Of a stretch of 7,163 nucleotides of DNA, positions 1 through 6,557 are shown in pieces. The translations under genes were made by a program, and so were the position numbers. The notes under the pieces are model-generated. The model had not been told where the DNA came from. It saw only the letters and a list, made by a program, of their open reading frames with translations, and searched no databases. Source of the DNA: a bacterium (lineage in GTDB: Bacteria; Actinomycetota; Acidimicrobiia; Acidimicrobiales; CATQHL01); the NCBI GenBank assembly GCA_026713745.1, contig JAPONU010000104.1:1-7163 (forward strand). Direction: 5' to 3'. How positions within the stretch are numbered: the stretch's first letter is position 1; each line of letters starts with the position of its first letter.

Positions 1-1
1 G

Positions 2-1039
2 GCGCGCAGCATCCCGGTGCCGCCGCTGCGGCGACCTCCCGGGACGGACTGGCTGACGGTGCGCGGGGCACGCGAGCACAACCTGGACGACCTGGACGTG
101 GAGATCCCGCTGGGCTGCTTCGTGGCGGTGACAGGCGTATCAGGATCGGGCAAGAGCACCCTCGTGAACGACATCCTGTACCGGGCGCTCATGCAGAAGG
201 TGTACCGCTCCCGGATGGTGCCCGGGCGCCACCGCGGCATCGACGGCATCTCGGCCCTGGACAAGGTCATCAACATCGACCAGCAGCCCATCGGCCGCAC
301 GCCCCGGTCGAACCCGGCCACCTACACGGGCGTGTTCGACCACATCCGCAAGCTGTTCTCCCGGACCAACGAGGCCCGGGTCCGGGGCTACCAGCCGGGT
401 CGGTTCTCCTTCAACGTGTCGGGCGGCCGCTGCGACGCCTGCTCGGGCGACGGCAACATCCGCATCGAGATGCACTTCCTGCCCGACGTGTACGTGCCGT
501 GCGAGGTCTGCGGCGGGGCCCGCTACAACCGCGACACCCTCGATATCACCTTCAAGGGGCGCAACATCGCCGAGGTGCTGGCGATGTCGTGCACCGAGGC
601 GCTGGAGTTCTTCGCCAACCAGCCGGCCATCGCCCGGCACCTGCGCACGCTCACCGACGTGGGGTTGGGGTACATCCGCCTCGGCCAGCCGGCCCCCACC
701 CTCTCGGGGGGCGAGGCGCAGCGGGTGAAGCTGGCGAGCGAGTTGGCCAAGCGTTCCACGGGTCACACCATCTACCTGCTGGACGAGCCCACCACCGGCC
801 TGCACTTCGAGGACATCGGCAAGCTGCTGGGGGTCCTCGGCCGGCTCACCGACGCCGGCAACACGATCCTGGTGATCGAGCACAACCTCGACGTCATCAA
901 GACAGCAGATTGGATCATCGACCTGGGACCCGAGGGCGGCGACGGCGGTGGTCGCATCGTGGCCGAGGGCCCCCCCGAACTGGTCGCCAAGCACGAGGAG
1001 AGCCACACCGGCCGCTTCCTGCGGCGAGTTCTCGTCTAG
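2..1039 (+). CDS. uvrA: UvrA, excinuclease ABC subunit A (C-terminal part; 5' end outside window)
   Basis: UvrA is the damage-sensing ATPase of nucleotide excision repair; it works as a dimer that loads UvrB at lesions. The reading frame is open to the left edge, so the GTG at 17 is an internal Val, not a start. About 345 residues are present against roughly 950 for full UvrA, so this is the C-terminal ABC half. Visible in order: the lead-in TVRGAREHNL; Walker A GVSGSGKST (134-160); a zinc module with two CxxC pairs (codons at 431/440 and 500/509) flanking the usual IRIEMHFLPDVYVPCEVC stretch; the ABC signature LSGGEAQRVK (701-730); and Walker B LLDEPTTGLH (from 776). The end, near HTGRFLRRVL, is normal for the family. 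All catalytic motifs are intact. No T-tailed terminator follows, so read-through into the leader is possible. Confidence 0.97.
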   Translation, partial: ARSIPVPPLRRPPGTDWLTVRGAREHNLDDLDVEIPLGCFVAVTGVSGSGKSTLVNDILYRALMQKVYRSRMVPGRHRGIDGISALDKVINIDQQPIGRTPRSNPATYTGVFDHIRKLFSRTNEARVRGYQPGRFSFNVSGGRCDACSGDGNIRIEMHFLPDVYVPCEVCGGARYNRDTLDITFKGRNIAEVLAMSCTEALEFFANQPAIARHLRTLTDVGLGYIRLGQPAPTLSGGEAQRVKLASELAKRSTGHTIYLLDEPTTGLHFEDIGKLLGVLGRLTDAGNTILVIEHNLDVIKTADWIIDLGPEGGDGGGRIVAEGPPELVAKHEESHTGRFLRRVLV

Positions 1040-1274
1040 CGGCCGCTATCCGTGCCGGCTCCCGGTGCAACGCAGTTCCGAGCATTCTCCTGCAGCGGTG
1101 CCTTGGTGGGGGAATGGGGCAGTTTGCCCGCCGGACGCTCGTGTACTTGAATGAGGACGCGTCTGCGCGCCGGACGCCAAGCCGTGCGCGCGGGGCGGTA
1201 AGTCCGGGTGCGGCGAGACCCATGCGGTCTGGGGCATCCCTCATCACAACCCAATCGACAGGGGAGAGAACCAC
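1040..1274 (+). promoter_or_regulatory. Leader/intergenic region upstream of the ABC importer operon
   Basis: No convincing gene lies in these 235 bases. The region must carry the 3' end of the uvrA transcript and probably the importer promoter, but I see no clear consensus promoter: TTGCCC at 1124-1129 with TTGAAT at 1147-1152 has correct 17-base spacing, yet the -10 match is poor. A 10-bp direct repeat CGCCGGACGC occurs at 1129-1138 and 1168-1177, 39 bases apart, and could be a regulator site. A bulged hairpin can form at 1165-1191: GCGCGC pairs with GCGCGC and CGG with CCG, with one unpaired T at 1185 and an 8-base loop. A smaller hairpin GGGCA/TGCCC with a 3-base loop sits at 1117-1129. 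The ribosome binding site GGGGAGAG lies just before the ATG at 1275. Confidence 0.4.
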
Positions 1275-2870
1275 ATGGCAACCAGACGGAAGAGTCGTTG
1301 GATCGTGATGCCGCTGCTGGCGGCTCTGGCGGTACTGGCGGCGTCGTGCGCCGACACCGGTGCCGCGGACGACGCGATGGCCGAGGCTTCAGCTGCCCGG
1401 TCGGACGCAGCTGCCGCGGCAGCAGACGCGGCGGCCGCGCAGTCCGCCGCCGACTCCGCGAACACCAGGACGAACGCCCTCGAGGCTGAGGCCGCTGCGG
1501 CCAACGCCGCCGCGGCTGCTGCACAGGCGGCTGCCGACGAGGCCATCGCCTCGGCGAACCTGGCCCAGGCCACCGCCGAGGGCAACGTGGCGGCCGTGGC
1601 TGCCGCCGAAGCCGCCCTCGAAGCCGCTCAGGCAACGGCCGATGATGCGCAGGCGTTCGCCTCGCAGGCCCAGGAGGAGGCTGCTGCGGCCCAGGCCGAG
1701 GCTGCCGCTGCACAGGCTGAAGCCGCTGCGGCGCAGCAGGAGGCTGCCGCTGCGCAGGCTGAGGCTGAGGCTGCAGGCGAGGAGGCCGCCGCCGCGCAGG
1801 AGTCGCTCGCTTTCGCAACCGACCAGCTCGCAGCCGCGCAGGCGGCCGCAACCGAGGCCGGCGGCGACCTGCCGTTCACGCACGTCCTCAGAGACGGAAG
1901 CGACTTCGTGCTGAACGAGCGCATCGCCAAGAAGATCCGGACCGGAGAGCCGATCAACTACCTGTTCTCCTACCAGTCCTCCGGCATCGCCCTGTTCTCC
2001 GACCAGTACGAGGCGGGCTTCCGGGCGACGCAAGGGGACGCCTACCGGATCTATCCCATGGACTTCACGGTCGTGGCACCGGTGACCTCTCCCTCCGACA
2101 TCCCGACGCAGATCGCCCAGATCGAGGCGCAGGTCGCCGTCGACCAGGTGGACTGCCTGTCGATCGAGCCGGCGGACTCCAACTCCTTCACGGAGCTCAC
2201 GAACCGCCTCCTCGCCGACGGCATCCCCGTGTTCACCGTGGGCCTCACGACCAACGGCAACGAGTTCACCAACTTCACCCAGGTGCCGTACAACGAGGGC
2301 CAGCAGGCCGCCGAACTCGCCATCGAGTTCATGCGGGAGAACGGCCACGAGTGGGACACCTTCATGGTCTCCGGCGGTGACCCGACGCAGTTCTGGGCCC
2401 AGGGACGCATGACGGGCTTCTACGACAAGATCCTGGAACTCCTTCCCGATGCCAACTTCCTCACCACCCCGGATGAGGGGATCCAGGTCGGTGGCGGCGG
2501 CTACGACCCGGGGATCTCCTACGACGACTACCGGGCGATCCTCACCGGCAACCCCGATCTGGACTTCATCGAGAACGTGGACATCGGTGCCGAGCACGCC
2601 AACCGGGCGATCATCGACGGTGGCCGCGAGGGCGAGGTGTTCACGATCGGCTGGAACGTGAGTTACGGCCAGCTCGACGGCGTCGAGCGGGGCATCCAGG
2701 TTGCGGCCCTCGACCAGCGCTGGTCGGAGCAGGCCGGCTTCGGCGCCATCGCCTGCGCCGAGTTCCTGGCCAACGGCAGGATCCTGCCGAACACGCAGAC
2801 GCTGCTGCCGATTCAGGTGGAACAGGTCGAGGCGGCCCGCCGCGACCTGGATCTGATCCTCGGCGGCTAA
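1275..2870 (+). CDS. Sugar-type ABC transporter substrate-binding lipoprotein with long alanine-rich helical stalk
   Basis: This 531-residue protein should capture a small solute outside the membrane and deliver it to the permease encoded next. A lipoprotein signal peptide comes first: basic MATRRKSRW, hydrophobic IVMPLLAALAVLA, then AASC with Cys25 as the likely lipidated residue (Ala at -3 is not the most common choice). Residues 26-196 contain about 92 Ala of 171, no proline and few glycines. The core has Gln at 140, 147, 154, 161 and 175, spaced exactly seven apart (a Gly takes the slot at 168), with units AEAAAAQ: a long alanine helix or coiled coil. Residues about 200-531 form a Peripla_BP_4/ribose-type binding domain, with PINYLFSYQSSG, TQIAQIEAQVAVDQVDCLSIEP, IPVFTVG and the closing EVFTIGWNVSYGQLDGVERG. 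The start is chosen for the GGGGAGAG site upstream. Ordinary relatives lack the stalk and have about 320-360 residues. The ligand is unknown. Confidence 0.9.
   Translation: MATRRKSRWIVMPLLAALAVLAASCADTGAADDAMAEASAARSDAAAAAADAAAAQSAADSANTRTNALEAEAAAANAAAAAAQAAADEAIASANLAQATAEGNVAAVAAAEAALEAAQATADDAQAFASQAQEEAAAAQAEAAAAQAEAAAAQQEAAAAQAEAEAAGEEAAAAQESLAFATDQLAAAQAAATEAGGDLPFTHVLRDGSDFVLNERIAKKIRTGEPINYLFSYQSSGIALFSDQYEAGFRATQGDAYRIYPMDFTVVAPVTSPSDIPTQIAQIEAQVAVDQVDCLSIEPADSNSFTELTNRLLADGIPVFTVGLTTNGNEFTNFTQVPYNEGQQAAELAIEFMRENGHEWDTFMVSGGDPTQFWAQGRMTGFYDKILELLPDANFLTTPDEGIQVGGGGYDPGISYDDYRAILTGNPDLDFIENVDIGAEHANRAIIDGGREGEVFTIGWNVSYGQLDGVERGIQVAALDQRWSEQAGFGAIACAEFLANGRILPNTQTLLPIQVEQVEAARRDLDLILGG
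1674..1800 (+). repeat. In-gene 21-bp imperfect tandem repeats encoding AEAAAAQ heptads
   Basis: About six consecutive 21-base units of the type GAGGCTGCTGCGGCCCAG-like sequence encode EAAAAQ(A/Q) heptads at residues 134-175 of the binding protein. Protein repeats are near perfect, with one unit altered to AEAEAAG, while codons differ between units (GCC, GCT, GCG mixed). The mixed codons argue for selection on the amino-acid pattern, or for an old duplication. It is a potential site of slippage and length variation. Confidence 0.75.
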
Positions 2871-2881
2871 CTCTCTGACGT

Positions 2882-2930
2882 GAACGTGATGGGAGGAGGG
2901 GAGCCGACCCCTCCTCCCATCACGACGTTC
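2882..2930 (+). promoter_or_regulatory. 17-bp perfect hairpin between binding-protein and permease genes
   Basis: The left arm, CGTGATGGGAGGAGGGG (2885-2901), pairs without a mismatch to 2908-2924, with loop AGCCGA. GAA (2882-2884) can also pair with TTC (2928-2930) after a 3-base bulge. No T-run follows, so this is not a standard intrinsic terminator. Strong intercistronic hairpins after the binding-protein gene are known in importer operons (E. coli malE-malF is the classic case), where they block 3' exonucleases and raise the binding protein over the membrane parts. That role is the best inference here; partial termination is the alternative. Confidence 0.8.
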
Positions 2931-2959
2931 CCGGGACCGACTTCGCAGGGGGAAGTGGC

Positions 2960-4093
2960 GTGACCAACGACGAGCCGCCCACAACCGCAGAGACCGGCGG
3001 CCGAACTCTCTCGCGACTGGGAGGGATGGGCCTGCAGCGCATCGGCGGCCTCCTCGGTGCCATCGTCATCGTGGGCTTCGTGTTCGCCGTCTGGTCGGAC
3101 TGGCTGTTCCTCAAGCCGGGGAACCTGGCCGTGATGATCCGGCTGATGGGCGTTCTGGGCATCATCGGTTTCGGTCTCCTGGTCGTTCTCCTCGTCGGCG
3201 AGATCGATCTGTCGTTCTCCGCTCTGGCGGTCCTCTCGGCTGTCGTCATGGGGAAGTTCTGGGTGGAGTTCGGCTGGCCGATCTACGTCGCGATCCTCTT
3301 GGCGTTCGCCGTTGCCATCGGGGTGGGGCTGTTCAACTCGTTCTTCGTGAACATCGTCCGGGTTCCGTCGTTCATCGTGACCTTGGGATCAAACACACTC
3401 GTTTTCGGGTTCACCCTGCTGGTCAGCAGGAATACGCCGATCCTGGCGCAGGAGTTGCCGCCCGACCCCGAGGAGTGGCAGCTACGCGGCGGCGACTACG
3501 TCGACGCGGCCGAGTACACGTTCTTCCGGGCACTGGCCAGCAACTACGCCCTTCCGGGGGGTTTCCCGCTTCAGGTGATCTGGATGGCAGGGTTCGCCAT
3601 CGTGTTCGGCGTGCTGCTGTCGCGCGGCGTGTTCGGCTTCAGGTTGAAGGCCATCGGCGGCAACGAGCAGGCGGCGCTGCTCGCCAAGATCCCCGTCCGC
3701 CGCTACAAGACGATGGCGTTCGTGATCTGCGCCTGCATGGCGGCGGTCGGCGGCCTGCTGGACTTCTCCTTCATCTCACAGGTGCAGCCCAACCAGGGCG
3801 GCACCTACCTGTTCCCGGTGTTCACAGCCGTCATCGTCGGTGGCGCGAGCCTCGCGGGTGGACGCGGGACCGTCTCGGGCACACTCCTGGGAGCCCTGCT
3901 GCTGGCCGTCATCTCCAACGGCCTCGGTCTCAACGCGACGGGTGCCTGGGTGCAGCAGATGTGGCTGGGTACGGTCACGATCGCTGCGGTCGTGCTGGAC
4001 CAGTGGGCGCGTAGCCGCCAGCGAGGTGAGTCGCTGGGTGCCGGCTTGCAGGACCTGATGGTCCGCTTCACGAGGATGAACAGCAGGCGATGA
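2960..4093 (+). CDS. Ribose/CUT2-family ABC transporter permease
   Basis: This is the membrane channel of the importer, of the RbsC/BPD_transp_2 type: 377 residues against about 320-350 for typical members. Start GTG at 2960 follows the strong site AGGGGGAAG (2947-2955). A hydrophilic cytoplasmic N-terminus of about 25 residues precedes roughly nine or ten hydrophobic segments (near 30-47, 57-79, 84-98, 107-126, 136-155, 205-221, 250-268, 280-300, 302-322 and 331-346). Family marks are GEIDLSFSAL at 80-89 (compare GGIDLSVGS), the ATPase-contact loop GGNEQAALLAKIPVRRYK at 233-250, and VIVGGASLAGGRGTVSGTLLGA. The loop at about 157-203 is polar and longer than usual (PPDPEEWQLRGGDYVDAAEY); it may dock the unusual binding protein. 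The stop overlaps the ATPase start (ATGA). Confidence 0.93.
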   Translation: MTNDEPPTTAETGGRTLSRLGGMGLQRIGGLLGAIVIVGFVFAVWSDWLFLKPGNLAVMIRLMGVLGIIGFGLLVVLLVGEIDLSFSALAVLSAVVMGKFWVEFGWPIYVAILLAFAVAIGVGLFNSFFVNIVRVPSFIVTLGSNTLVFGFTLLVSRNTPILAQELPPDPEEWQLRGGDYVDAAEYTFFRALASNYALPGGFPLQVIWMAGFAIVFGVLLSRGVFGFRLKAIGGNEQAALLAKIPVRRYKTMAFVICACMAAVGGLLDFSFISQVQPNQGGTYLFPVFTAVIVGGASLAGGRGTVSGTLLGALLLAVISNGLGLNATGAWVQQMWLGTVTIAAVVLDQWARSRQRGESLGAGLQDLMVRFTRMNSRR

Positions 4094-5676
4094 CCGCTCC
4101 CGCCACCTCGGAGCTCTCCGGCGAGGGCATCGTCATCGAGGGGCTGCGCAAGCGGTACGGCGACACCATCGCTCTCGCCGGTCTGGATCTGACTGCGCAA
4201 CCCGGCGAGATCCTCGGCATTGCCGGCCCCAACGGTTCCGGCAAGAGCACGATGGTCAAGACACTGGCCGGCGAGGTGGTCGCCGACGAGGGAAGCGTCC
4301 TGCTCGACGGCACCGAGCGCACCGCCGAGGAACTGGCCGGCGAGGTGACCATCGTGCACCAGGAGCCACAGGTCTTCCTGAACCTCACGGTGGCGGAGAA
4401 CCTGCTGGTCGGCCGGGAAGGCGGCAAACTCCTGACCCGGCGCATCGACGCCTCCGAGACCGATCTGCTGGCGGACATGGGTCTCAGTGCCCACACCGAC
4501 ACGGCCCTCGAGTATCTCCCTCTGGCGGCTCAGCAGCGCACCGAGATCGCCCGTGCCCTGGCGCAGGAGGCCCACATCTTCCTGTTCGACGAGCCCAACT
4601 CGGCTCTCACCGAGGAGGAGTCGGAGGACCTCTTCCGCCGCATGCACGACCTGGCCGATTCCGGATGCGTGGTGATCCTGGTGTCGCACCGTCTGCACGA
4701 ACTCGTGGTGCACGCCGACCGGGTGGGGATGATCATCGACGGGCAGTGCCGCGTGATCCTCCAAGGTGATGATCTGACCGAGGAGCGGGTGGCCCGAGAG
4801 CTTGTCGTCGGCGTGGCACGGGGTGCAGCGGGTGACGGCGAGACGGTTGATCGAGACGCCGAGACGTCTCGATCCGAGGGTGAGGACGGCTCGGTCGCCC
4901 TGCGCCTCTCGGGCTGGATGCACCGCGAGGGCGGGTTCACCGACATCGACATGTCGGTGGGAGTCGGCGAGATCGTGGCCATTTCCGGCGTTGAGGGTTC
5001 CGGGGCTCGCGCACTGGTCCATTCGCTGGCGGGCTTTGCACCGGCGACCGGCTCGCTGCGTGTCGGGGTGGGCGGCGACTCCGAGACCAACGGCGACGCC
5101 AGGAGTGTCAGGGCCGCGACCGCCCAGGTGGGGTTCGTGGGGGCGAACCGGGCGGAGAATCTGTTCTTCAACCTCTCGGTGGGCGAGAACCTGCTGGCGC
5201 GCCTCAGCACCGACATCTGCGATCGGCTGGGGTTGCTGCACCCCCGGACGTTGCGGGACGCGGCAGAGCACCTCGCTGACCAGTTCAGGGTGAAGGCCGG
5301 CTCGGTGGACGATCCGATGGGGTCGCTCAGCGGCGGCAACCAGCAGAAGGTGGCAATCGGCGCGGCCACGGCCACGCGCCCCCGGATCCTCGTACTCGAG
5401 GAACCCACCCGAGGCGTCGACGTGGGCAGCAAGTCGGAGATCTATCGCCTGCTGCGCCAGTACGCCGACCCCGAGAGTCAACTGGGCCTCCCGGACATGG
5501 AGGGCCACGGCGAGGCCGTCGTGCTGTACTGCACCGAGGACGCCGAAATCTTCGAGGTTGCCGACCGGGTCTACGTGATCGCCCAGGGCCGCATTTCGGG
5601 CGAGCTGAACCTCTCGGACTACGACGACGTGGAGTCCTTCGCCGCCGACCGAGTCCGCCTCGAAGCCGGCGGCTGA
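4090..5676 (+). CDS. Double-domain sugar ABC transporter ATPase (RbsA/MglA type)
   Basis: This 528-residue cytoplasmic protein powers the importer with two fused nucleotide-binding domains, the usual form and length for this family. N-terminal domain: Walker A GPNGSGKST at 46-54, Q-loop near Gln91, degenerate signature LPLAAQQR at 143-150, Walker B FLFDEPNSAL (Asp167, Glu168), switch His200. A charged linker rich in Asp/Glu lies at about 245-268. C-terminal domain: GVEGSGARAL at 300-309, lacking the Walker A Lys as in other RbsA-like second domains; intact signature LSGGNQQKV at 413-421; then VLEEPTRGVDVGSKSEIY, with Glu437 where Walker B Asp is normal. An acidic and Gly/Pro-containing insertion (about 460-474, ESQLGLPDMEGHGE) precedes the last strand. 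The start is fixed by the 4-base ATGA overlap with the permease, implying translational coupling. Confidence 0.93.
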   Translation: MTAPATSELSGEGIVIEGLRKRYGDTIALAGLDLTAQPGEILGIAGPNGSGKSTMVKTLAGEVVADEGSVLLDGTERTAEELAGEVTIVHQEPQVFLNLTVAENLLVGREGGKLLTRRIDASETDLLADMGLSAHTDTALEYLPLAAQQRTEIARALAQEAHIFLFDEPNSALTEEESEDLFRRMHDLADSGCVVILVSHRLHELVVHADRVGMIIDGQCRVILQGDDLTEERVARELVVGVARGAAGDGETVDRDAETSRSEGEDGSVALRLSGWMHREGGFTDIDMSVGVGEIVAISGVEGSGARALVHSLAGFAPATGSLRVGVGGDSETNGDARSVRAATAQVGFVGANRAENLFFNLSVGENLLARLSTDICDRLGLLHPRTLRDAAEHLADQFRVKAGSVDDPMGSLSGGNQQKVAIGAATATRPRILVLEEPTRGVDVGSKSEIYRLLRQYADPESQLGLPDMEGHGEAVVLYCTEDAEIFEVADRVYVIAQGRISGELNLSDYDDVESFAADRVRLEAGG

Positions 5677-5697
5677 CGGGTTGCTCGGCAGGCCCGC
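5677..5697 (+). terminator. Weak hairpin directly after the ATPase stop codon
   Basis: CGGGT (5677-5681) can pair with GCCCG (5692-5696), using one T-G wobble. TGC (5682-5684) pairs with GCA (5688-5690) around loop TCG, with one bulged G at 5691. There is no T-run, so termination is uncertain, but no better candidate occurs before the next promoter-like sequence. Confidence 0.25.
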
Positions 5698-5801
5698 GGG
5701 AAGCCGGCCGCAGGACGAGGAATCATGCTCGGTGAGCCCAGCAGAACACCCGCAAACGCATGAGACGCGATTGTCATCGTGGCGGTTCTGCTTCGTAGGA
5801 C

Positions 5802-5843
5802 TGTTATGATATGATTTTCGGTAGCGGTAATTCATATGGAGAA
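5802..5843 (+). promoter_or_regulatory. Extended -10 promoter and possible operator of the toxin-antitoxin pair
   Basis: TGTTATGAT at 5802-5810 is an extended -10 element (TGn plus TATGAT) in a markedly AT-rich island within GC-rich DNA. A second TATGAT overlaps it at 5810-5815. No good -35 is seen, which extended -10 promoters do not strictly need. The inverted repeat ATATGA (5809-5814) / TCATAT (5832-5837), with a 17-base spacer, lies between the promoter and the ribosome binding site. It could be bound by the AbrB-type antitoxin for self-repression, as is usual in such modules. The operator role is inferred. Confidence 0.5.
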
Positions 5844-5847
5844 GATC

Positions 5848-6063
5848 ATGCAAATCTCCGAACGAGGCCAGATCACCATCCCCAAGTCGCTCCGGGATCG
5901 TTTCGGCCTGAATCACAACGTCGAGGTTGAGGTCACGCCCACCGAGGGTGGCCTCCTGATCCGGAAACGGGCGGCTGCGCAGCATCCGGTGGAAGGCGTC
6001 TACGCCATCCTCAGCGACGGGGGCGGCACCGACGATTACATCGAGGACATCAGAGGACGGTGA
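5848..6063 (+). CDS. AbrB/SpoVT-family antitoxin (VapB/MazE-like)
   Basis: This small DNA-binding antitoxin should neutralise the PIN toxin encoded next and repress the shared promoter. The ATG at 5848 is preferred over the one at 5836: GGAG (5838-5841) lies six bases before it, and the protein then begins MQISERGQITIPKSLRDRFG, the standard start of the swapped-hairpin AbrB fold. This gives 71 residues. Residues 2-45 are the AbrB DNA-binding domain (SERGQITIPK; VEVEVTPTEGGLLIRK). Residues about 50-71 (VEGVYAILSDGGGTDDYIEDIRG) are the acidic tail expected to wrap the toxin's active site. The stop overlaps the toxin GTG by four bases (GTGA). The start at 5836 would add only MEKI. Confidence 0.9.
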   Translation: MQISERGQITIPKSLRDRFGLNHNVEVEVTPTEGGLLIRKRAAAQHPVEGVYAILSDGGGTDDYIEDIRGR

Positions 6064-6527
6064 TCACAGCCGTCGACACCAACGTGCTGCTCGACGTCTT
6101 CCGGGCGGACGAGCGACACGGGCCGGCGTCACTGCAGCGGTTGCGAGGCGCCTACGACGCGGGAGCCGTCCTCATCTGCGACGTCGTCTACGCCGAACTC
6201 GTTCCGGCATTCGGAGACCGGGCCACGCTGGACGGGGCACTGCAGCAGATCAACGTGTCGATCTCCCCGAGCACGACGGCCATTGCCTATGAGGCCGGGC
6301 TGCGCTGGCAGCGCTACCGCCGCGCCGGCGGGCCGCGAAGCCGGATCATCACCGACTTCCTGATCGGGGCCCACGCCGTCGTGGCGGCGGACAACTTCCT
6401 TACACGAGACCGCGGCTTCTACGCCACATATTTCCCCGAACTGAATCGGCCCGAGCGGGAGGCGCGGGTCCCTGGTCGCCTGTCCGGGGGGATCGCCATG
6501 GCGCCGGACTTCGACGAGACCCCTTAG
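6060..6527 (+). CDS. PIN-domain ribonuclease toxin (VapC-like) with a foreign C-terminal tail
   Basis: This is the toxin partner of the AbrB-type antitoxin; such PIN enzymes cut RNA using metal ions held by four acidic residues. The 155-residue product shows them all: Asp6 in AVDTNVLLD, Glu46 in VVYAELVPAF, Asp99 in RIITDFLIGAHA and Asp117 in LTRDRGFYATYFPEL. The enzyme therefore looks active. GTG start at 6060 overlaps the antitoxin stop; AGAGG (6052-6056) is close upstream. Members of this type usually end shortly after YFPEL (residue about 128-132). Here some 25 more residues follow, including RVPGRLSGG and MAPDFDETP, which resemble the end of a Phd/YefM antitoxin rather than a PIN protein. 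The gene therefore appears to have gained its stop codon inside a remnant of another module. Family and activity are inferred from motifs; the RNA target is unknown. Confidence 0.88.
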   Translation: MITAVDTNVLLDVFRADERHGPASLQRLRGAYDAGAVLICDVVYAELVPAFGDRATLDGALQQINVSISPSTTAIAYEAGLRWQRYRRAGGPRSRIITDFLIGAHAVVAADNFLTRDRGFYATYFPELNRPEREARVPGRLSGGIAMAPDFDETP

Positions 6528-6557
6528 GAGGCTCTCGACGCGTTCGAAGGCGGACGT
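6450..6557 (+). pseudogene. C-terminal remnant of a Phd/YefM-type antitoxin, split by TAG
   Basis: Read in the toxin frame, the codons give VPGRLSGGIAMAPDFDETP, then TAG (6525-6527), then EALDAFEGGR in the same frame. Phd-type antitoxins that pair with PIN toxins commonly end in a pattern like PGRLxGxIxxAPDFDxxPEExLDAFEG. The segment matches it on both sides of the stop, as if one codon had become TAG. The N-terminal Phd domain is absent; its place is taken by the PIN toxin body. The following PIN-like start at 6556 sits where the partner toxin should begin. Similarity is judged from memory of the family, not from a search. Confidence 0.6.

Noticed and set aside
17..19. GTG as the start of the first gene
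   Set aside because: The frame is open upstream to the window edge with UvrA-like residues (ARSIPVP), so this is an internal codon of a truncated gene.
140..1006. Antisense open frame opposite uvrA
   Set aside because: It mirrors a fully conserved UvrA region and follows from the GC bias of codon positions.
1036..1851. - strand frame rich in Pro, Arg and Gln covering the leader and the start of the binding protein
   Set aside because: The composition is the reverse reading of Ala-rich GCN codons; there is no start context or domain.
2885..2930. Intrinsic terminator after the binding-protein gene
   Set aside because: The stem is strong but no T-run follows, and the permease and ATPase clearly belong to the same system, so full termination is unlikely.
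1389..2984. 531-codon open frame on the - strand opposite the binding protein
   Set aside because: The sense frame has a signal peptide, a ribosome site and clear family motifs; the antisense product is Arg/Gly/Leu-rich with no domain.
5771..5776. TTGTCA as a -35 box for the antitoxin promoter
   Set aside because: It is 28 bases from the first TATGAT, far beyond the usual 16-18; the extended -10 does not need it.
5836..5838. ATG 5836 as the antitoxin start
   Set aside because: The ribosome site GGAG at 5838-5841 overlaps it and is correctly spaced for ATG 5848, which also gives the standard AbrB N-terminus.
3805..5985. Very long open frame on the - strand (over 700 codons) across permease, ATPase and antitoxin
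   Set aside because: It is antisense to three well-supported genes; its sequence is a low-complexity shadow of high-GC third positions and has no recognisable domain.
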